A stretch of DNA of 64,000 bases from Prevotella sp. (GCA_024695815.1 JAILHK010000010.1:1-64000), one strand, 5' to 3'. Counted from the stretch's first letter, positions 32,510-43,174 are shown. Translations and numbers: made by a program. The notes: a model not told the origin generated them from the letters alone.

Positions 32510-34743
32510 TTGACTATATACTTTTTCCCGTTTTTAATATAGAGACCATGCTTCTGTCCCCCTGCCACTCTTCGACCTTGAAGATTGTAGATAGAAGCAT
32601 CACTGGGGAGTAGTGCTTCGTCTGCATGCGCGATACCCGATGTACCATTCTTCTCAATGCGATAGATGCGGGCATCGCTAGCAGGCACACTATACTGAAA
32701 TCCTGTGGCCGATGCAGCGATGGTGCTGCTCGTCCATAGTTCCTTGATGGCTTTCACTTTGGCTGCATCGATGCCTAGGTCGGCAAAGGGAATCTGAGCG
32801 GAAATGGGCATCAGCATCTGATAATTGATGGCTGCCACGTAGACATACTTCTCCGTTTCGTAGGTCATGAGCGACTCTGCCCCAACACTCGAAGAAGCAT
32901 TGCCATAGACTGGGCGGAACGACGAGCAGGTGCGCGGTATCTCGTTGATCTCGTCGATGGTGAGCAAGTCCAGCGCACGCTCCTGCGAAGTCTCCCAGTA
33001 GTTGGTCAGTTGCCCTTTCGATGGGTTGTTGTCGCGCCACAGCGTCACATTGGGACTGAAGTTGTCGCCCATGAGAAAAGCACCCGTCACCACACCGCTG
33101 GTCAGTCGGGCGCGGTTGGCTGCCACGGTCTGCACACCGCCGCCGTCCTGACGCAGGGCCATCACCATGTGGTCAGGGTCATTGGCCACATAGACCTCGC
33201 GCAGCCACCAGCCATACGACGTATTGTTCATCACATACTTCGTGTGGTCTATCGTGCCCCACGCGTCGCAAGAGATGCGCCGTCCGTGGGTGTACTGGTA
33301 GGGGAAAGTTGGGGCGATGCTCAGGTCCAGATACATCGTGCCCGCATAGCGCATCAGTGCTGCCATACCCTCGTTATAAGCCTGAATGCCCGTGTGGCAG
33401 TTCTTGTTGTACCACTCGTCGGCCTCGATGGCACCGTTCGACATGAAGTCGCACTTCAGATACTCGACGCCCCACGATTTGAACTTTTGCATCTCGTTCA
33501 GCATGAACTGTTTGGTACCCACATGTGTGGGGTCTAGACAATAGGCACCATCAACCACCTTAAAACGTCCATTTACCTTCAGTGCAATATCGCGAAAGCG
33601 GTATTTATTGCTAGTTCCGGGCACAAAGCTTTGCAAGTCGCCGAACCTACAGAAAGGACCATAGTACAAGCCCGGAATCATATGGTTCGCCTTGCAGTAG
33701 CTGACAAAGTCCTTCACCTGCTGCACCGACAGGTTGTCGTTCCACCAGGCGTCGAGGCTCATCACCACGCGCCCCTCACGGTCGTGGAAGCCATGCGACA
33801 CAAGGTTGTCGCGGATGAAGTCGGCACAGTCTATGATACCCTGATACGAAATACTGGTCTGTTGCACACCCCATGAGCTCCAACCATAGGGCGCACCACC
33901 AGCCCACTCGCGCTTAGGAGCCACGAGTGTACATGCCTGGCCAAAAGTCTCCATACCTGTGCGCCAGTCGTCAAACCACCCCACCATGAAGCGCGCAGAA
34001 CGCACTGTATCCGCCACCACAGCGCCATGCGGCATCACCATCCGCTCACTCTGTATGGAGTCATGCGAATGCTCATCCGTATATCCCGAGATGAGCGCCA
34101 GTTCGTCCACTTTGTCATAATCGGAACCTGTCACACGGACTGCACTCTTCCACAAATCATGGTCAAGAGCACCACAAATCAATCCTCCACGCGTATCCGT
34201 ATTATAAATAGCAGTCACAGTATAAGAGTTCACAGTGCCTCGCAAATTATTTGATGCATAGCGAATGAAGCCGTCATTGTCCCATGGTACGAAAAGCACA
34301 CGGTTCTTTTTGCCTGCAGGCATCATACGATTTGTAGATGTACACCTGAGCGGCGACATATAGTTACTACTTGTCTTAGAGCCGTTGGTAATGGCCAGTT
34401 GAGCTACCACATAAGGTTTTGAGCCATAGCATGACAGAGTCTGCAAAAGTGTGATACCATCATCCATTCGGTAAGTGATACACCATTGATGGCCACTGCC
34501 AAAAGCATCTTCAACGTTATTCTGTTCAATACTGACAGAGGTGGCATTGAATGAGCAATAGGTGTTATCACCCAGCCTAGCCTCAGCATAGGCATCCGTC
34601 ATCAAACGAGTTCCATTATAGTCTATATTCAACCGTTGGGTCGTATTGTCTAAACGCATGACCCACCCATTACTTATAAAATCAGCCGAAAAACCTTTCA
34701 AAGAGGCGACTATACTAAAAAACAATAAAACATATTTTCTCAT
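32506..34743 (-). CDS. clan GH-D glycoside hydrolase (alpha-galactosidase-like), paralog 1
   Basis: A 745-residue secreted enzyme: signal MRKYVLLFFSIVASLKGFSA, an N-terminal beta-sandwich (FVPWDNDGFIRYAS; SARFMVGWFDDWRTGMETF), then a TIM barrel. The barrel has YGWSSWG, SLDAWWND, the nucleophile Asp in YLKCDFMSNGAIEADEW and a conserved RRISCDAW that may hold the acid/base. YLKCDF matches the K-x-D motif of GH27/GH36. Sequence outside these motifs is unlike standard GH36, so the exact family is uncertain. The end has the sorting-like tail SIYNLQGRRVAGGQKHGLYI. It overlaps the next GH-D gene's stop by four bases and is in the operon behind the regulator. Confidence 0.82.
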   Translation of the reverse strand: MRKYVLLFFSIVASLKGFSADFISNGWVMRLDNTTQRLNIDYNGTRLMTDAYAEARLGDNTYCSFNATSVSIEQNNVEDAFGSGHQWCITYRMDDGITLLQTLSCYGSKPYVVAQLAITNGSKTSSNYMSPLRCTSTNRMMPAGKKNRVLFVPWDNDGFIRYASNNLRGTVNSYTVTAIYNTDTRGGLICGALDHDLWKSAVRVTGSDYDKVDELALISGYTDEHSHDSIQSERMVMPHGAVVADTVRSARFMVGWFDDWRTGMETFGQACTLVAPKREWAGGAPYGWSSWGVQQTSISYQGIIDCADFIRDNLVSHGFHDREGRVVMSLDAWWNDNLSVQQVKDFVSYCKANHMIPGLYYGPFCRFGDLQSFVPGTSNKYRFRDIALKVNGRFKVVDGAYCLDPTHVGTKQFMLNEMQKFKSWGVEYLKCDFMSNGAIEADEWYNKNCHTGIQAYNEGMAALMRYAGTMYLDLSIAPTFPYQYTHGRRISCDAWGTIDHTKYVMNNTSYGWWLREVYVANDPDHMVMALRQDGGGVQTVAANRARLTSGVVTGAFLMGDNFSPNVTLWRDNNPSKGQLTNYWETSQERALDLLTIDEINEIPRTCSSFRPVYGNASSSVGAESLMTYETEKYVYVAAINYQMLMPISAQIPFADLGIDAAKVKAIKELWTSSTIAASATGFQYSVPASDARIYRIEKNGTSGIAHADEALLPSDASIYNLQGRRVAGGQKHGLYIKNGKKYIVK

Positions 34744-36716
34744 ACAGCCTTGATTCTGAATACTTTTACATCTTTTGCGGGAATAGTCAAAACATCGTCT
34801 ACCCCAACCTGCTTATGACTCCACAACTCCTCTACTTTGTAAATTCTGGTTCCATTTAATCGAAGCTGCTGTTTATCAAAACGAAACGCGCTAGGCTGGT
34901 CGGTGTAGTTAAACACCGCCAAATGGATTTTACCATCAGGTTCTGTACGGAGGAAGATATGCTCAGACCGCTCGTCGTTACCCAATAGCGGACGGAACGA
35001 TCTTCCTGTGGCAAGACTGTTGATATCAGCATTAGTTAGATAAAGACGCGCACGAGCAATAGCCATACTGTCGGTTGAGAAGTCATCGCCCGTGATATAA
35101 AGTCCAGTAATCACACTTGAAGTAATACGAGCACGATTCTCGCCCTCAGTAGCATCACGCAGCACCACATGGTCGGCATCATTATACTGATAGACGCCAT
35201 CTATCCACCATCCATATGACAGCGCATTCATGGTGTACTCCGTATCTTTTATCTTATTCCAGGCATCGCATGCGATACGACGGCTTTGAGCATACTGAGC
35301 AGGGAATATGGGCGAAATACTGAGATTAAGATACATATCAGAGAAGATGCTATCCAACAGATGCATACCATAATTATAGGCCTGTGTACCCGTGGTAACA
35401 TCCGAACGATACCATGAGTCGGCTTCCATACGACCATGAGTCATAAAGTCCATTTTGACATACTTGAAGCCACAACGACGAAACAGGTCGTGCGTTTGTT
35501 CCATCATGGTCTTCACAGCAGGGTGAGTCGGGTCAATGGCATAAGCGCCATCTAAATCCTGCGGTTGACCATCAGCATATAGATAAAGATTCTTGTACTT
35601 ATATTGTTCTACCCCGGGCACCTCACGTTCTGGGTTCTTTCCCCAATCTGTAAAAGGCGTCCAATAGATGCATGGCACCTGATGGTTCTTAATACATCGG
35701 TCGGCAAAGTCCTTCAGCTCTTCCTCTGAGAAGTTGTTCCAGCCAGAGTCGAGTCCGGTGTAGAGTAATCCTTCGGTATTGGCAAACGAGCGACCCTGCA
35801 ACTCCTGAGCAAAGAAATCGGAGATGCGAGTGGAATTATCATGATTAACCTTGAAGGCCAATGCTCCCCAGGAGTTCCACCCCACCGGCATTGCTTTTGT
35901 CCATTGGCGTGGCGGAGTGACGATGGCATTGGCTTTGGCAAAACGTTCCATGCCCAGACGCCAGTCATCATACAGCCCTATCATCATACGCGCGGAGGTC
36001 ACCTGATGTCCTTTGACACATCCATGAGACAACTTATCTCGCGTAAACTGGTCGGCCACACCACTATATGCCCGAAGCTGCAGAGCAGAACTATTCAGAT
36101 CAACAGCATTCTTCCACACATTATGATCTATGGCACCAATGATCAATCCACGTCTGCTTTGCGGATTATACAATGCCGTAACCTCATAGGAACGAAGCAT
36201 CGCAGTGTCTGGAAGCTGATGCGAAGAGAAACGCACCCATGCATCGTTGTCGTAAGGCACAAAAAGCGCTCGCTGATTCTGTCCGAAGAGTGTTACATTA
36301 GCATGTTCTATCACAATAGGAGCAATATAGTTAGAGCAAATCCCCTTGTCGGCTGACACGCTGACATCTGTCAGAATGAAATCTTCATAGACATAGAAAT
36401 GCTGAGTCATTGTGGGAAGAATCTGACTGGTATAAGTGATAGTCCATAGTTTTCCCTCTCCAAACTTGTCAATGATACGTTTAACGGAAAATGATGGTTT
36501 CTTATACGCTTGTGTGCTTATGACGGTTTCGTCCTCAAGACGGTATTCCGCAGTCATGTTTGTGGCAATTTGTTCTTGTCCACGCTGAATGTTAATTCCG
36601 TTCTGATACGATAGCGACCACTTGCCCTGAGTCACACTCCTTGTCTCGCCGCATCCAGTAGTTAGAAAACACAAAGACATAAGGAGAAAAAGATAATACT
36701 GATGTTTCTTATTCAT
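34740..36716 (-). CDS. clan GH-D glycoside hydrolase (alpha-galactosidase-like) lipoprotein, paralog 2
   Basis: A 658-residue lipoprotein, MNKKHQYYLFLLMSLCFLTTGC. An in-frame ATG at 36782 lies beyond the promoter-like hairpin and gives no signal peptide. The N-terminal beta-sandwich has FVPYDNDAWVRFSS and MMIGLYDDWRLGMERF, the barrel VGWNSWGALAF, GLDSGWNN, the nucleophile Asp in YVKMDFMTHGRMEADSW and RRIACDAW. It lacks the C-terminal sorting-like tail of its two paralogs, consistent with anchoring by lipid instead. It follows the hybrid regulator by 98 bases and overlaps the next paralog by four. Likely removes alpha-galactose or a related sugar at the surface or in the periplasm. Confidence 0.82.
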   Translation of the reverse strand: MNKKHQYYLFLLMSLCFLTTGCGETRSVTQGKWSLSYQNGINIQRGQEQIATNMTAEYRLEDETVISTQAYKKPSFSVKRIIDKFGEGKLWTITYTSQILPTMTQHFYVYEDFILTDVSVSADKGICSNYIAPIVIEHANVTLFGQNQRALFVPYDNDAWVRFSSHQLPDTAMLRSYEVTALYNPQSRRGLIIGAIDHNVWKNAVDLNSSALQLRAYSGVADQFTRDKLSHGCVKGHQVTSARMMIGLYDDWRLGMERFAKANAIVTPPRQWTKAMPVGWNSWGALAFKVNHDNSTRISDFFAQELQGRSFANTEGLLYTGLDSGWNNFSEEELKDFADRCIKNHQVPCIYWTPFTDWGKNPEREVPGVEQYKYKNLYLYADGQPQDLDGAYAIDPTHPAVKTMMEQTHDLFRRCGFKYVKMDFMTHGRMEADSWYRSDVTTGTQAYNYGMHLLDSIFSDMYLNLSISPIFPAQYAQSRRIACDAWNKIKDTEYTMNALSYGWWIDGVYQYNDADHVVLRDATEGENRARITSSVITGLYITGDDFSTDSMAIARARLYLTNADINSLATGRSFRPLLGNDERSEHIFLRTEPDGKIHLAVFNYTDQPSAFRFDKQQLRLNGTRIYKVEELWSHKQVGVDDVLTIPAKDVKVFRIKAV

Positions 36717-36724
36717 ATTATTAA

Positions 36725-36773
36725 CAGACTGTTTTAATTCTGCGTACAAAGGTACGCAAAACAAAACAGTCTG
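36725..36773 (-). promoter_or_regulatory. nested stem-loop with embedded -7 box between regulator and GH-D genes
   Basis: CAGACTGTTTT (36725-36735) pairs with AAAACAGTCTG (36763-36773), and inside it GCGTAC (36742-36747) with GTACGC (36752-36757). The loop carries minus-strand TACCTTTG (36747-36754), a TAnnTTTG match, 31 bases before the GH-D start. No TTTG was found at the -33 position. It may be a terminator for the regulator, an operator, or both. Confidence 0.55.
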
Positions 36774-36814
36774 CTGATTCATATTTTTGCCATTATATAG
36801 AAAATCTGTCGCAA

Positions 36815-39800
36815 TCAGTCCTTTTTCATCGCAAATTCCTTCGGAGTCATACCGAATTGCTTTTGGAACAGCTTAATGAAATAGCTCGGCGAATTGATAC
36901 CCACCATTTCACAAACCTCATTAGAACGATAACCTTTCTCGCGGATTAGCTCTGCTGCCTTCTTTAAACGGATAAGTCGTATGAAATCGATGGGGGTCAT
37001 GTCGCTCACCTCTTTAATCTTTCGATGAAGACTGCTGCGACTCATGCACATCTCGGCAGCCAACTGTTCTACATTAAACTCCGGTTGTTGGATGTTCTTT
37101 ATGATTTTCTCAGTGATGTGACTAATGAACTGCTCTTCGACCTTAGATATACCACTCGACTGTACTGGCAAATAAGGGCGCTTTACAAAACTCTCACGTT
37201 CACGCTGACGATTCTGCAAAAGAGTTTCAATCTGTGTTAGCAGATGTGCAAACGAGAAAGGTTTTTCTATGTACGCATCGGCACCAGCTCGCAAACCCTC
37301 CAATCGGTTATCAAGTGTCTGTCGGGCGGTCAACATCACCACCGGAATATGACTGGTCTCCATATCATCTTTCAACCTGCGACACATCTCCAATCCATCC
37401 ATTTCGGGCATCATAATATCACTAACTATCAAATCCACATGGTCGCGATGTGTCATGGCAAGTCCTTGAACACCGTCTTTTGCACTCATAACGTGATAAT
37501 GAGGCGACAGGCCATCAACAATCATCTGCATGACTTCTTCGTTATCTTCAACGACCAGAATAGTATATTCATGAGACATATTGCCTATCATAGCAGAGTT
37601 ATCCTCCACAATATTATCTAAAACAGTATCGGCAGAAGAATTGGAAAGTTCTGTCATGTTCTGCATATCAATGACATGTTCCTGTTTCAAGGGCAACACA
37701 AGTTCAAAATCATTGTACTCAGAACGCATGTTAATAGAAAGAGAGCCTCCATGCATCTCGGCCAAGGAACGTGCCATGGAAAGTCCTAAACCAGAGCCAG
37801 ACTGCACATGTGTATTATCCAACTGTGTAAAAGGTTTGAATATGTATTCAGCCTTATCTGCCGGAATCTTTGGACCGTCGTTTATCACGTGAATAAACAG
37901 TTGGTCACCCTCGCTACGAACACTAACCTGAATAAAAGACTCACTGTACTTGCGAGCATTGTTAAGCAGATTGCTTATCATCTTTGTCATGGCCTCGCTA
38001 TCGGCCTGTAAGACGATGTCTTCGGTCTCAATATCGAGACTGATAGTCTTGTTCATGCGACAAATAGCTGGCTCAAAGCGCTCTACAATACTGGTAAGCA
38101 TTTTATTGAGGTTGATATTCACAAACGAGAGTGTCATACTGTTAGATTCTACCTTACGAAAATCCAAAAGCTGATTAATCAGATTTAATAGACGCTTGGT
38201 ATTCTTTCCAATAGCCTTGATATCTTTCTGAAGAACAAGACTATCAACCTGTTGCTCGTTCATGTTCTCTACAGAGCCATTGATTAAAGTAAGCGGGGTA
38301 CGAATCTCGTGGGTAATATCTGTAAAGAAATTAATCTTTGACTGAAGTAATTCTTTATCTTTCTCTTCGACAAATCGCTCCTGCCTTTCTTTTTCTTTTT
38401 GGCGTTGTCTAAACTGCATAAAACGGAATATGGCATAAGCCACTATTACTAGCAACACGAAATAGAAGAATTTCATGATTGGCGAGAGCCACCATGGATA
38501 CGCGACAATTACGCGCAGCTCGGTAACTTCGATGCCGCCAGCAGGACGAACACGGAATAAATAAGTGCCTGGCTGAAGGCGCGAGAAGCTGATATCTTCA
38601 TCATTGTTGCGTACCAATATCCATGAATTGTCAACGCCACTAAGCTGATATTCGTAACTATCGCCCTCTACACCACGATAGTTGAGCGAAGAAATACTAA
38701 GAGAAAAACTAGAGAAATCATACGGCAAGTGAATTTCTTTTGCCTCTATGATGTTCGACTCAAGGATGTCACTCTCTCCAGGCAGAATATCACGACGGTC
38801 TACCCGAAGGTTAGTAATCAGCACACGTCCTTGCTGGTCTTTGCCTGCCAGCATAGGGTTAAAGGCCACAATACCCTGTGTTCCGCCAAAATAAAAGGTT
38901 CCATCGGCTCCAACCGCAGCCGATTTGTAGTTGTACTGATTACCAGGAAGGCCATTGCTATTGAGATAAACTAAAGTAATATTCTCTTCTATATTACCAC
39001 AGACCAAACCGTGATTAGTTCCAAACCACAAACGATGGAGCGAGTCTTCTAGAACTTTATAAGTAACATCATCAGGTAAACCATCTTCACGACTCCATGA
39101 CTGCCATTTCTTAGTGTTCGGGTTATAGGTACAGATGCCACCCCTATCTGTAGCAAACCAAAGTCGCCCTTGGTGGTCAATACTAATGCTTGACACGTCA
39201 TTAGAACTAACACTATTCGTATTAGAAAGATACTGTTGTGTACGTCCTGAGCGCACATCGTATCGGAACACGCCACTACCGATTGTTGACACCCAGATAT
39301 TGCCCAAAAGGTCTTGTACAATATCCTGTACAAAAACATCTGGAATAGCGGTCACCTTGTTGAAGCGCATGTCGTTACTCCTGATATAAACGCCTTTTGC
39401 CGTTCCCAACCAAATATTGGCATCACGATCCTTAAACAAAGCATAAACAGATCCTTCGCCACGCAGCCCCAACTGCTCGGGGGAGAAGTGTTTAATCTTG
39501 TGCGTCTTCACACTTATTATATCAAGGCCATTTTTAAATAAACCGGACCACACATTGTCACCATCGACCATCAGAGCCAGACGGTTTGTACCACCTTTGT
39601 ACTGTGGAGTAGGTAGTTTTTCAAATATCTGCAGATTTGGATGGAACACATTGATATGTCCTTCCTCCATGGAAATCCAGATGTCTCCATTACCGTCACA
39701 CTGCATCTCACGTATGTGCTTGTTGCTCAATGAGCCCGGAAGTCCCGTAGGAATATAGCTATAAAAATGGATGCCACGCGGAGGCATGTAGTTAACACCA

Positions 39801-40789
39801 CTCTGCATGGTGCCAATCCACAAGCCTCCGTCGCGGTCGCGATAGAGTGTATAAAGCATGTTATCACTGAGTGTATTGGGAATAATACCACCCTCACAAA
39901 GTCGCTGCTCGGTATGTTGCTGCTCATTGATAATATAAAGTCCGTCTTGTGTTGCAACATAGATGTTATTATCATAATAGTCTATTGCACGTATTATCTT
40001 ATAATGCACGTTAGTTGCTTCAACCTGTCTCAACTCGCCGGTCTGAGGATTGAACTTCTTCAGTTGGCCTTCATGCTCGCCGACAAGTATCCATTCGCCG
40101 TAATTGGTCAATTTATAGATATCTTGTCCCAGTATGCCGTCAGAATATTGTTTCATGCGTCCTGTCTGCGGGTCTAATAAGAACAAACCTTGTCCGGCAG
40201 TACCAATCCACACATCACCGTCTGCACGGATACACATGCTCTGAGGGTCAAAAGTAGCATCGTCCGACTGACGACGAGTAGCATAACGTTGCAGACTATT
40301 AGTATCTGTATTATAGCGAAACACGCCCTCCAAAGGCGAGACTATCCATATATTTCCATCGCCATCCTGCTTGATTTCTGCAATCCAGTTACGTATTTGT
40401 TTGTTGTCCTGAGAAGTCATATCAAATGACGTAAACGTCTCAACAATAGGATTGAACACAAATATACCTTTATCAGTTCCCACCCAAAGTTGTCCATTAG
40501 TATCTTCCATAAGCGCAGAGATGTTGTGATTACCACGTTTCACGACAAAGTCTGTGACATCATAATGTTTCAACTGACGACCATCATAACGGTCCAACCC
40601 ATTCTTGGTTCCTAACCAAATGAGTCCCCAACGATCTTGAACTATGCTCTTAACATCGTTTTCAGACAACCCATTCCGATTGTCCAAATGAGTAAAGTAG
40701 TAAACAAGATTCGCATCAATAGCCCAACAGTTTTGACCTCCTATAACCAGTGCTACCGATATGGTTAATATCCATATAACATGTTTCAT
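36815..40789 (-). CDS. hybrid two-component system regulator (HTCS)
   Basis: A 1324-residue membrane sensor that carries all parts of a two-component system. It has a signal peptide, about 14 propeller repeats of the Reg_prop type (GLIWLGTKNGLDRYD, GQLWVGTDKGIFVF, GGLWIGTMQSGVNYM), and a Y_Y_Y domain near 690-760. A membrane helix lies at about 770-790 (MKFFYFVLLVIVAYAIFRF) and a HisKA domain has its His in FFTDITHEIRTPL (about 825). An HATPase domain (GSGLGLSMARSLAEMHGG), a receiver with phospho-Asp in LIVSDIMMPEMDG (about 1121), and a C-terminal AraC helix-turn-helix complete it. Such proteins sense an oligosaccharide in the periplasm and activate their locus. It is flanked by GH-D genes and, divergently, by GH36, so galactoside sensing is inferred. 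Confidence 0.95.
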   Translation of the reverse strand: MKHVIWILTISVALVIGGQNCWAIDANLVYYFTHLDNRNGLSENDVKSIVQDRWGLIWLGTKNGLDRYDGRQLKHYDVTDFVVKRGNHNISALMEDTNGQLWVGTDKGIFVFNPIVETFTSFDMTSQDNKQIRNWIAEIKQDGDGNIWIVSPLEGVFRYNTDTNSLQRYATRRQSDDATFDPQSMCIRADGDVWIGTAGQGLFLLDPQTGRMKQYSDGILGQDIYKLTNYGEWILVGEHEGQLKKFNPQTGELRQVEATNVHYKIIRAIDYYDNNIYVATQDGLYIINEQQHTEQRLCEGGIIPNTLSDNMLYTLYRDRDGGLWIGTMQSGVNYMPPRGIHFYSYIPTGLPGSLSNKHIREMQCDGNGDIWISMEEGHINVFHPNLQIFEKLPTPQYKGGTNRLALMVDGDNVWSGLFKNGLDIISVKTHKIKHFSPEQLGLRGEGSVYALFKDRDANIWLGTAKGVYIRSNDMRFNKVTAIPDVFVQDIVQDLLGNIWVSTIGSGVFRYDVRSGRTQQYLSNTNSVSSNDVSSISIDHQGRLWFATDRGGICTYNPNTKKWQSWSREDGLPDDVTYKVLEDSLHRLWFGTNHGLVCGNIEENITLVYLNSNGLPGNQYNYKSAAVGADGTFYFGGTQGIVAFNPMLAGKDQQGRVLITNLRVDRRDILPGESDILESNIIEAKEIHLPYDFSSFSLSISSLNYRGVEGDSYEYQLSGVDNSWILVRNNDEDISFSRLQPGTYLFRVRPAGGIEVTELRVIVAYPWWLSPIMKFFYFVLLVIVAYAIFRFMQFRQRQKEKERQERFVEEKDKELLQSKINFFTDITHEIRTPLTLINGSVENMNEQQVDSLVLQKDIKAIGKNTKRLLNLINQLLDFRKVESNSMTLSFVNINLNKMLTSIVERFEPAICRMNKTISLDIETEDIVLQADSEAMTKMISNLLNNARKYSESFIQVSVRSEGDQLFIHVINDGPKIPADKAEYIFKPFTQLDNTHVQSGSGLGLSMARSLAEMHGGSLSINMRSEYNDFELVLPLKQEHVIDMQNMTELSNSSADTVLDNIVEDNSAMIGNMSHEYTILVVEDNEEVMQMIVDGLSPHYHVMSAKDGVQGLAMTHRDHVDLIVSDIMMPEMDGLEMCRRLKDDMETSHIPVVMLTARQTLDNRLEGLRAGADAYIEKPFSFAHLLTQIETLLQNRQRERESFVKRPYLPVQSSGISKVEEQFISHITEKIIKNIQQPEFNVEQLAAEMCMSRSSLHRKIKEVSDMTPIDFIRLIRLKKAAELIREKGYRSNEVCEMVGINSPSYFIKLFQKQFGMTPKEFAMKKD

Positions 40790-40817
40790 AATAGGTGCAA
40801 TAATATTTATTTGGATG

Positions 40818-40825
40818 CAAAAATA
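40818..40825 (-). promoter_or_regulatory. -7 box for the hybrid regulator
   Basis: Minus-strand TATTTTTG, 28 bases before the ATG at 40789. No clear -33 box. Confidence 0.5.
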
Positions 40826-40951
40826 GCAATAATAAATGAATTAATGACCGTACAATCCAATTTAAAAGTGTTACAGTTGTTGCAAAATAGGCTACGTTTG
40901 TCGCACCGAGACACGTGGTATTCAAAAGTGCGATTCTTCGAGACGTATCGT

Positions 40952-40983
40952 TTTGCATTTAACGGCTATTTGAACTAATTTTG
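40952..40983 (+). promoter_or_regulatory. promoter of the GH36 gene
   Basis: TTTG (40952-40955), 20 bases, then TAATTTTG (40976-40983), 22 bases before the ATG. The 216-base divergent region between regulator and GH36 is the likely place for regulator binding; no clear dyad was seen in it. Confidence 0.7.
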
Positions 40984-41005
40984 CAACACCAAACAAAAGT
41001 AACGC

Positions 41006-43174
41006 ATGAAACAGCTAATCACCTTTGCCCTATTGCTAATTACGATAGGTATGAATGCCGAAAAAGCAAACATCAACATCAAGACACAAAGTACACAATT
41101 GGTACTTCAAGTGAAGGACGACGGACGATTGTATCAGACATATCTGGGACAGCGCCTATCGGACGAGACCCCTCTCGCCCTACTTAACATGCCACGAATG
41201 AGTGGAACCAGTAGTGCAATAGTACAGGGAGATGAAGTCTATCCCGTCATGGGCAGTGAGGATTACTACGAGCCCGCCTTCGAAATTCGACATGCAGATG
41301 GGAACCCTACCAGCATTCTGAAATATGTATCACATACCCAAAAGGGCAATGAGACATCTATAACGCTCCGAGATGAACTCTACCCCGTGACAGTAGTACT
41401 GCATTATGTGGTCTATCCAGAAGAAGACATCATCAAACAATGGAGCGAGATAAGTCATCAGGAAAAAGGGAAAGTGTATATTTCGCGATATGCTTCCAGC
41501 ATGTTATATTTTGAAGCCGAGAAGTACTTCCTTACGGAATTCTCGAGCGAATGGATTCGCGAAATGCAAATGAAGACACAGGAATTAGTATTTGGTAAAA
41601 AGATTGTAGATTCTAGACTTGGCACCCGGTCTGCCCTTTTCGCCCAACCTTTCTTTGAGGTAGGATTAGGGCGCCCCGTTGCCGAGGAAGAAGGCACGGT
41701 TTTGATGGGTACCATTGGTTGGACAGGTAATTTCCGTTTCACCTTCGAAGTTGACCACCAACGCCAACTTCGCATCATCAGCGGTATCAACCCAGATGCA
41801 TCAACCTATCTACTCAAAAAAGGAGATGTGTTCCGTACACCAGATTTTTATTTCACACTATCACAAAATGGTGCCGGAGAAGGCAGTCGTCGATTCCAGC
41901 GATGGGCGATTAACCATCAGCTAAACAAAGGCAAGGATGATCGCATGACCTTGTTAAACAACTGGGAGAACACCTACTTTGACTTTGACGAGCAGAAACT
42001 GACATCACTATTTTGTGAGGCCAAAGACCTGGGAGTCGATCTTTTTCTGCTCGACGATGGATGGTTTGGCAATGAATATCCAAGAAAAGATGACCATGCA
42101 GGTTTAGGAGACTGGCAGGCCACAAAATCAAAACTACCCAACGGCATTCCTTATCTAGTCAAGAAGGCCAATGAGACAGGCGTTGCTTTTGGCATTTGGA
42201 TTGAGCCTGAGATGGTAAACCCACAAAGTGAACTGGCAAAGAAACATCCTGATTGGATTATCAAACTACCCAACCGCGAAACCTATTATTTCCGCAATCA
42301 GTTGGTACTTGACCTTGCAAATCCACAGGTTCAAGACTTTGTCTTTGGCGTGGTTGACGGACTGATGAAAGAAAACCCACAGTTAAAGTTTTTAAAATGG
42401 GACTGCAACTCACCCATTACCAACATATTCTCTCCTTATGAGAAAGAGAATCAGGGCAATTTATATATTGACTACGTTCGCGGTCTGTATCATGTCCTTC
42501 ACCGCATTCATACCACCTACCCAGACCTCTATATGATGATGTGTTCGGGTGGTGGTGGCCGTTCGGACTTTGAAGGACTAAAATATTTCACTGAGTTCTG
42601 GTGCTCTGACAATACCGACCCAGTATCTCGTCTCTATATACAATGGGGCTTTTCACAATTCATACCTTCAAAGGCTATGTGCTCTCATGTAACTAATTGG
42701 AACAGGCAGGCCAGTGTAAAATTCCGTCTTGACGTGGACTTTACATGTAAACTTGGATTTGATATCGGATTGGCAGATATGGCAGAGCAAGACAAGCAAT
42801 ATTGTCGTGAGGCCATTCGTGAATACAACAGATTAAAACCCATTATTTATTCACCCAACCTCTATCGTCTTGTTTCTCCTTATGATGGTGAGCACTGCGT
42901 CTTGCAACGTGTTAGCGAAGATCGTTCACATGCTCTTCTATTTGCTTATGACATTCATCCACGTGTCACCGATGTTCAACTACCGACATGTCTACGCGGC
43001 TTAGATGCCAACGCTCTATATCTTGTACGTGAAATCTGTTTGATGCCCCAGCAACAAAGTTGGCTTGATTGTCACGACAAGGTTTATACCGGCGACTACC
43101 TCATGAAGGTGGGATTGAAGGTAACATCAGCAAACTCACTTGTAAGCCACATTATAGAAATCGTTAAGAAATAG
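41006..43174 (+). CDS. GH36 alpha-galactosidase
   Basis: A 722-residue alpha-galactosidase with a short signal (MKQLITFALLLITIGMNA). The N-terminal beta-supersandwich is followed by a TIM barrel with LLDDGWFGNEYPRKDDHAGL, GIWIEPEMVNP, HPDWII, the nucleophile Asp in FLKWDCNSPI (about residue 463), the CSGGGGRSDFEGL motif and the acid/base Asp in WCSDNTDP (about 535). SHVTNW and a C-terminal beta domain finish it. These are the classical GH36 motifs for enzymes that cleave alpha-1,6-galactose from raffinose-type or galactomannan side chains. Divergent from the regulator and probably under its control. Confidence 0.95.
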   Translation: MKQLITFALLLITIGMNAEKANINIKTQSTQLVLQVKDDGRLYQTYLGQRLSDETPLALLNMPRMSGTSSAIVQGDEVYPVMGSEDYYEPAFEIRHADGNPTSILKYVSHTQKGNETSITLRDELYPVTVVLHYVVYPEEDIIKQWSEISHQEKGKVYISRYASSMLYFEAEKYFLTEFSSEWIREMQMKTQELVFGKKIVDSRLGTRSALFAQPFFEVGLGRPVAEEEGTVLMGTIGWTGNFRFTFEVDHQRQLRIISGINPDASTYLLKKGDVFRTPDFYFTLSQNGAGEGSRRFQRWAINHQLNKGKDDRMTLLNNWENTYFDFDEQKLTSLFCEAKDLGVDLFLLDDGWFGNEYPRKDDHAGLGDWQATKSKLPNGIPYLVKKANETGVAFGIWIEPEMVNPQSELAKKHPDWIIKLPNRETYYFRNQLVLDLANPQVQDFVFGVVDGLMKENPQLKFLKWDCNSPITNIFSPYEKENQGNLYIDYVRGLYHVLHRIHTTYPDLYMMMCSGGGGRSDFEGLKYFTEFWCSDNTDPVSRLYIQWGFSQFIPSKAMCSHVTNWNRQASVKFRLDVDFTCKLGFDIGLADMAEQDKQYCREAIREYNRLKPIIYSPNLYRLVSPYDGEHCVLQRVSEDRSHALLFAYDIHPRVTDVQLPTCLRGLDANALYLVREICLMPQQQSWLDCHDKVYTGDYLMKVGLKVTSANSLVSHIIEIVKK

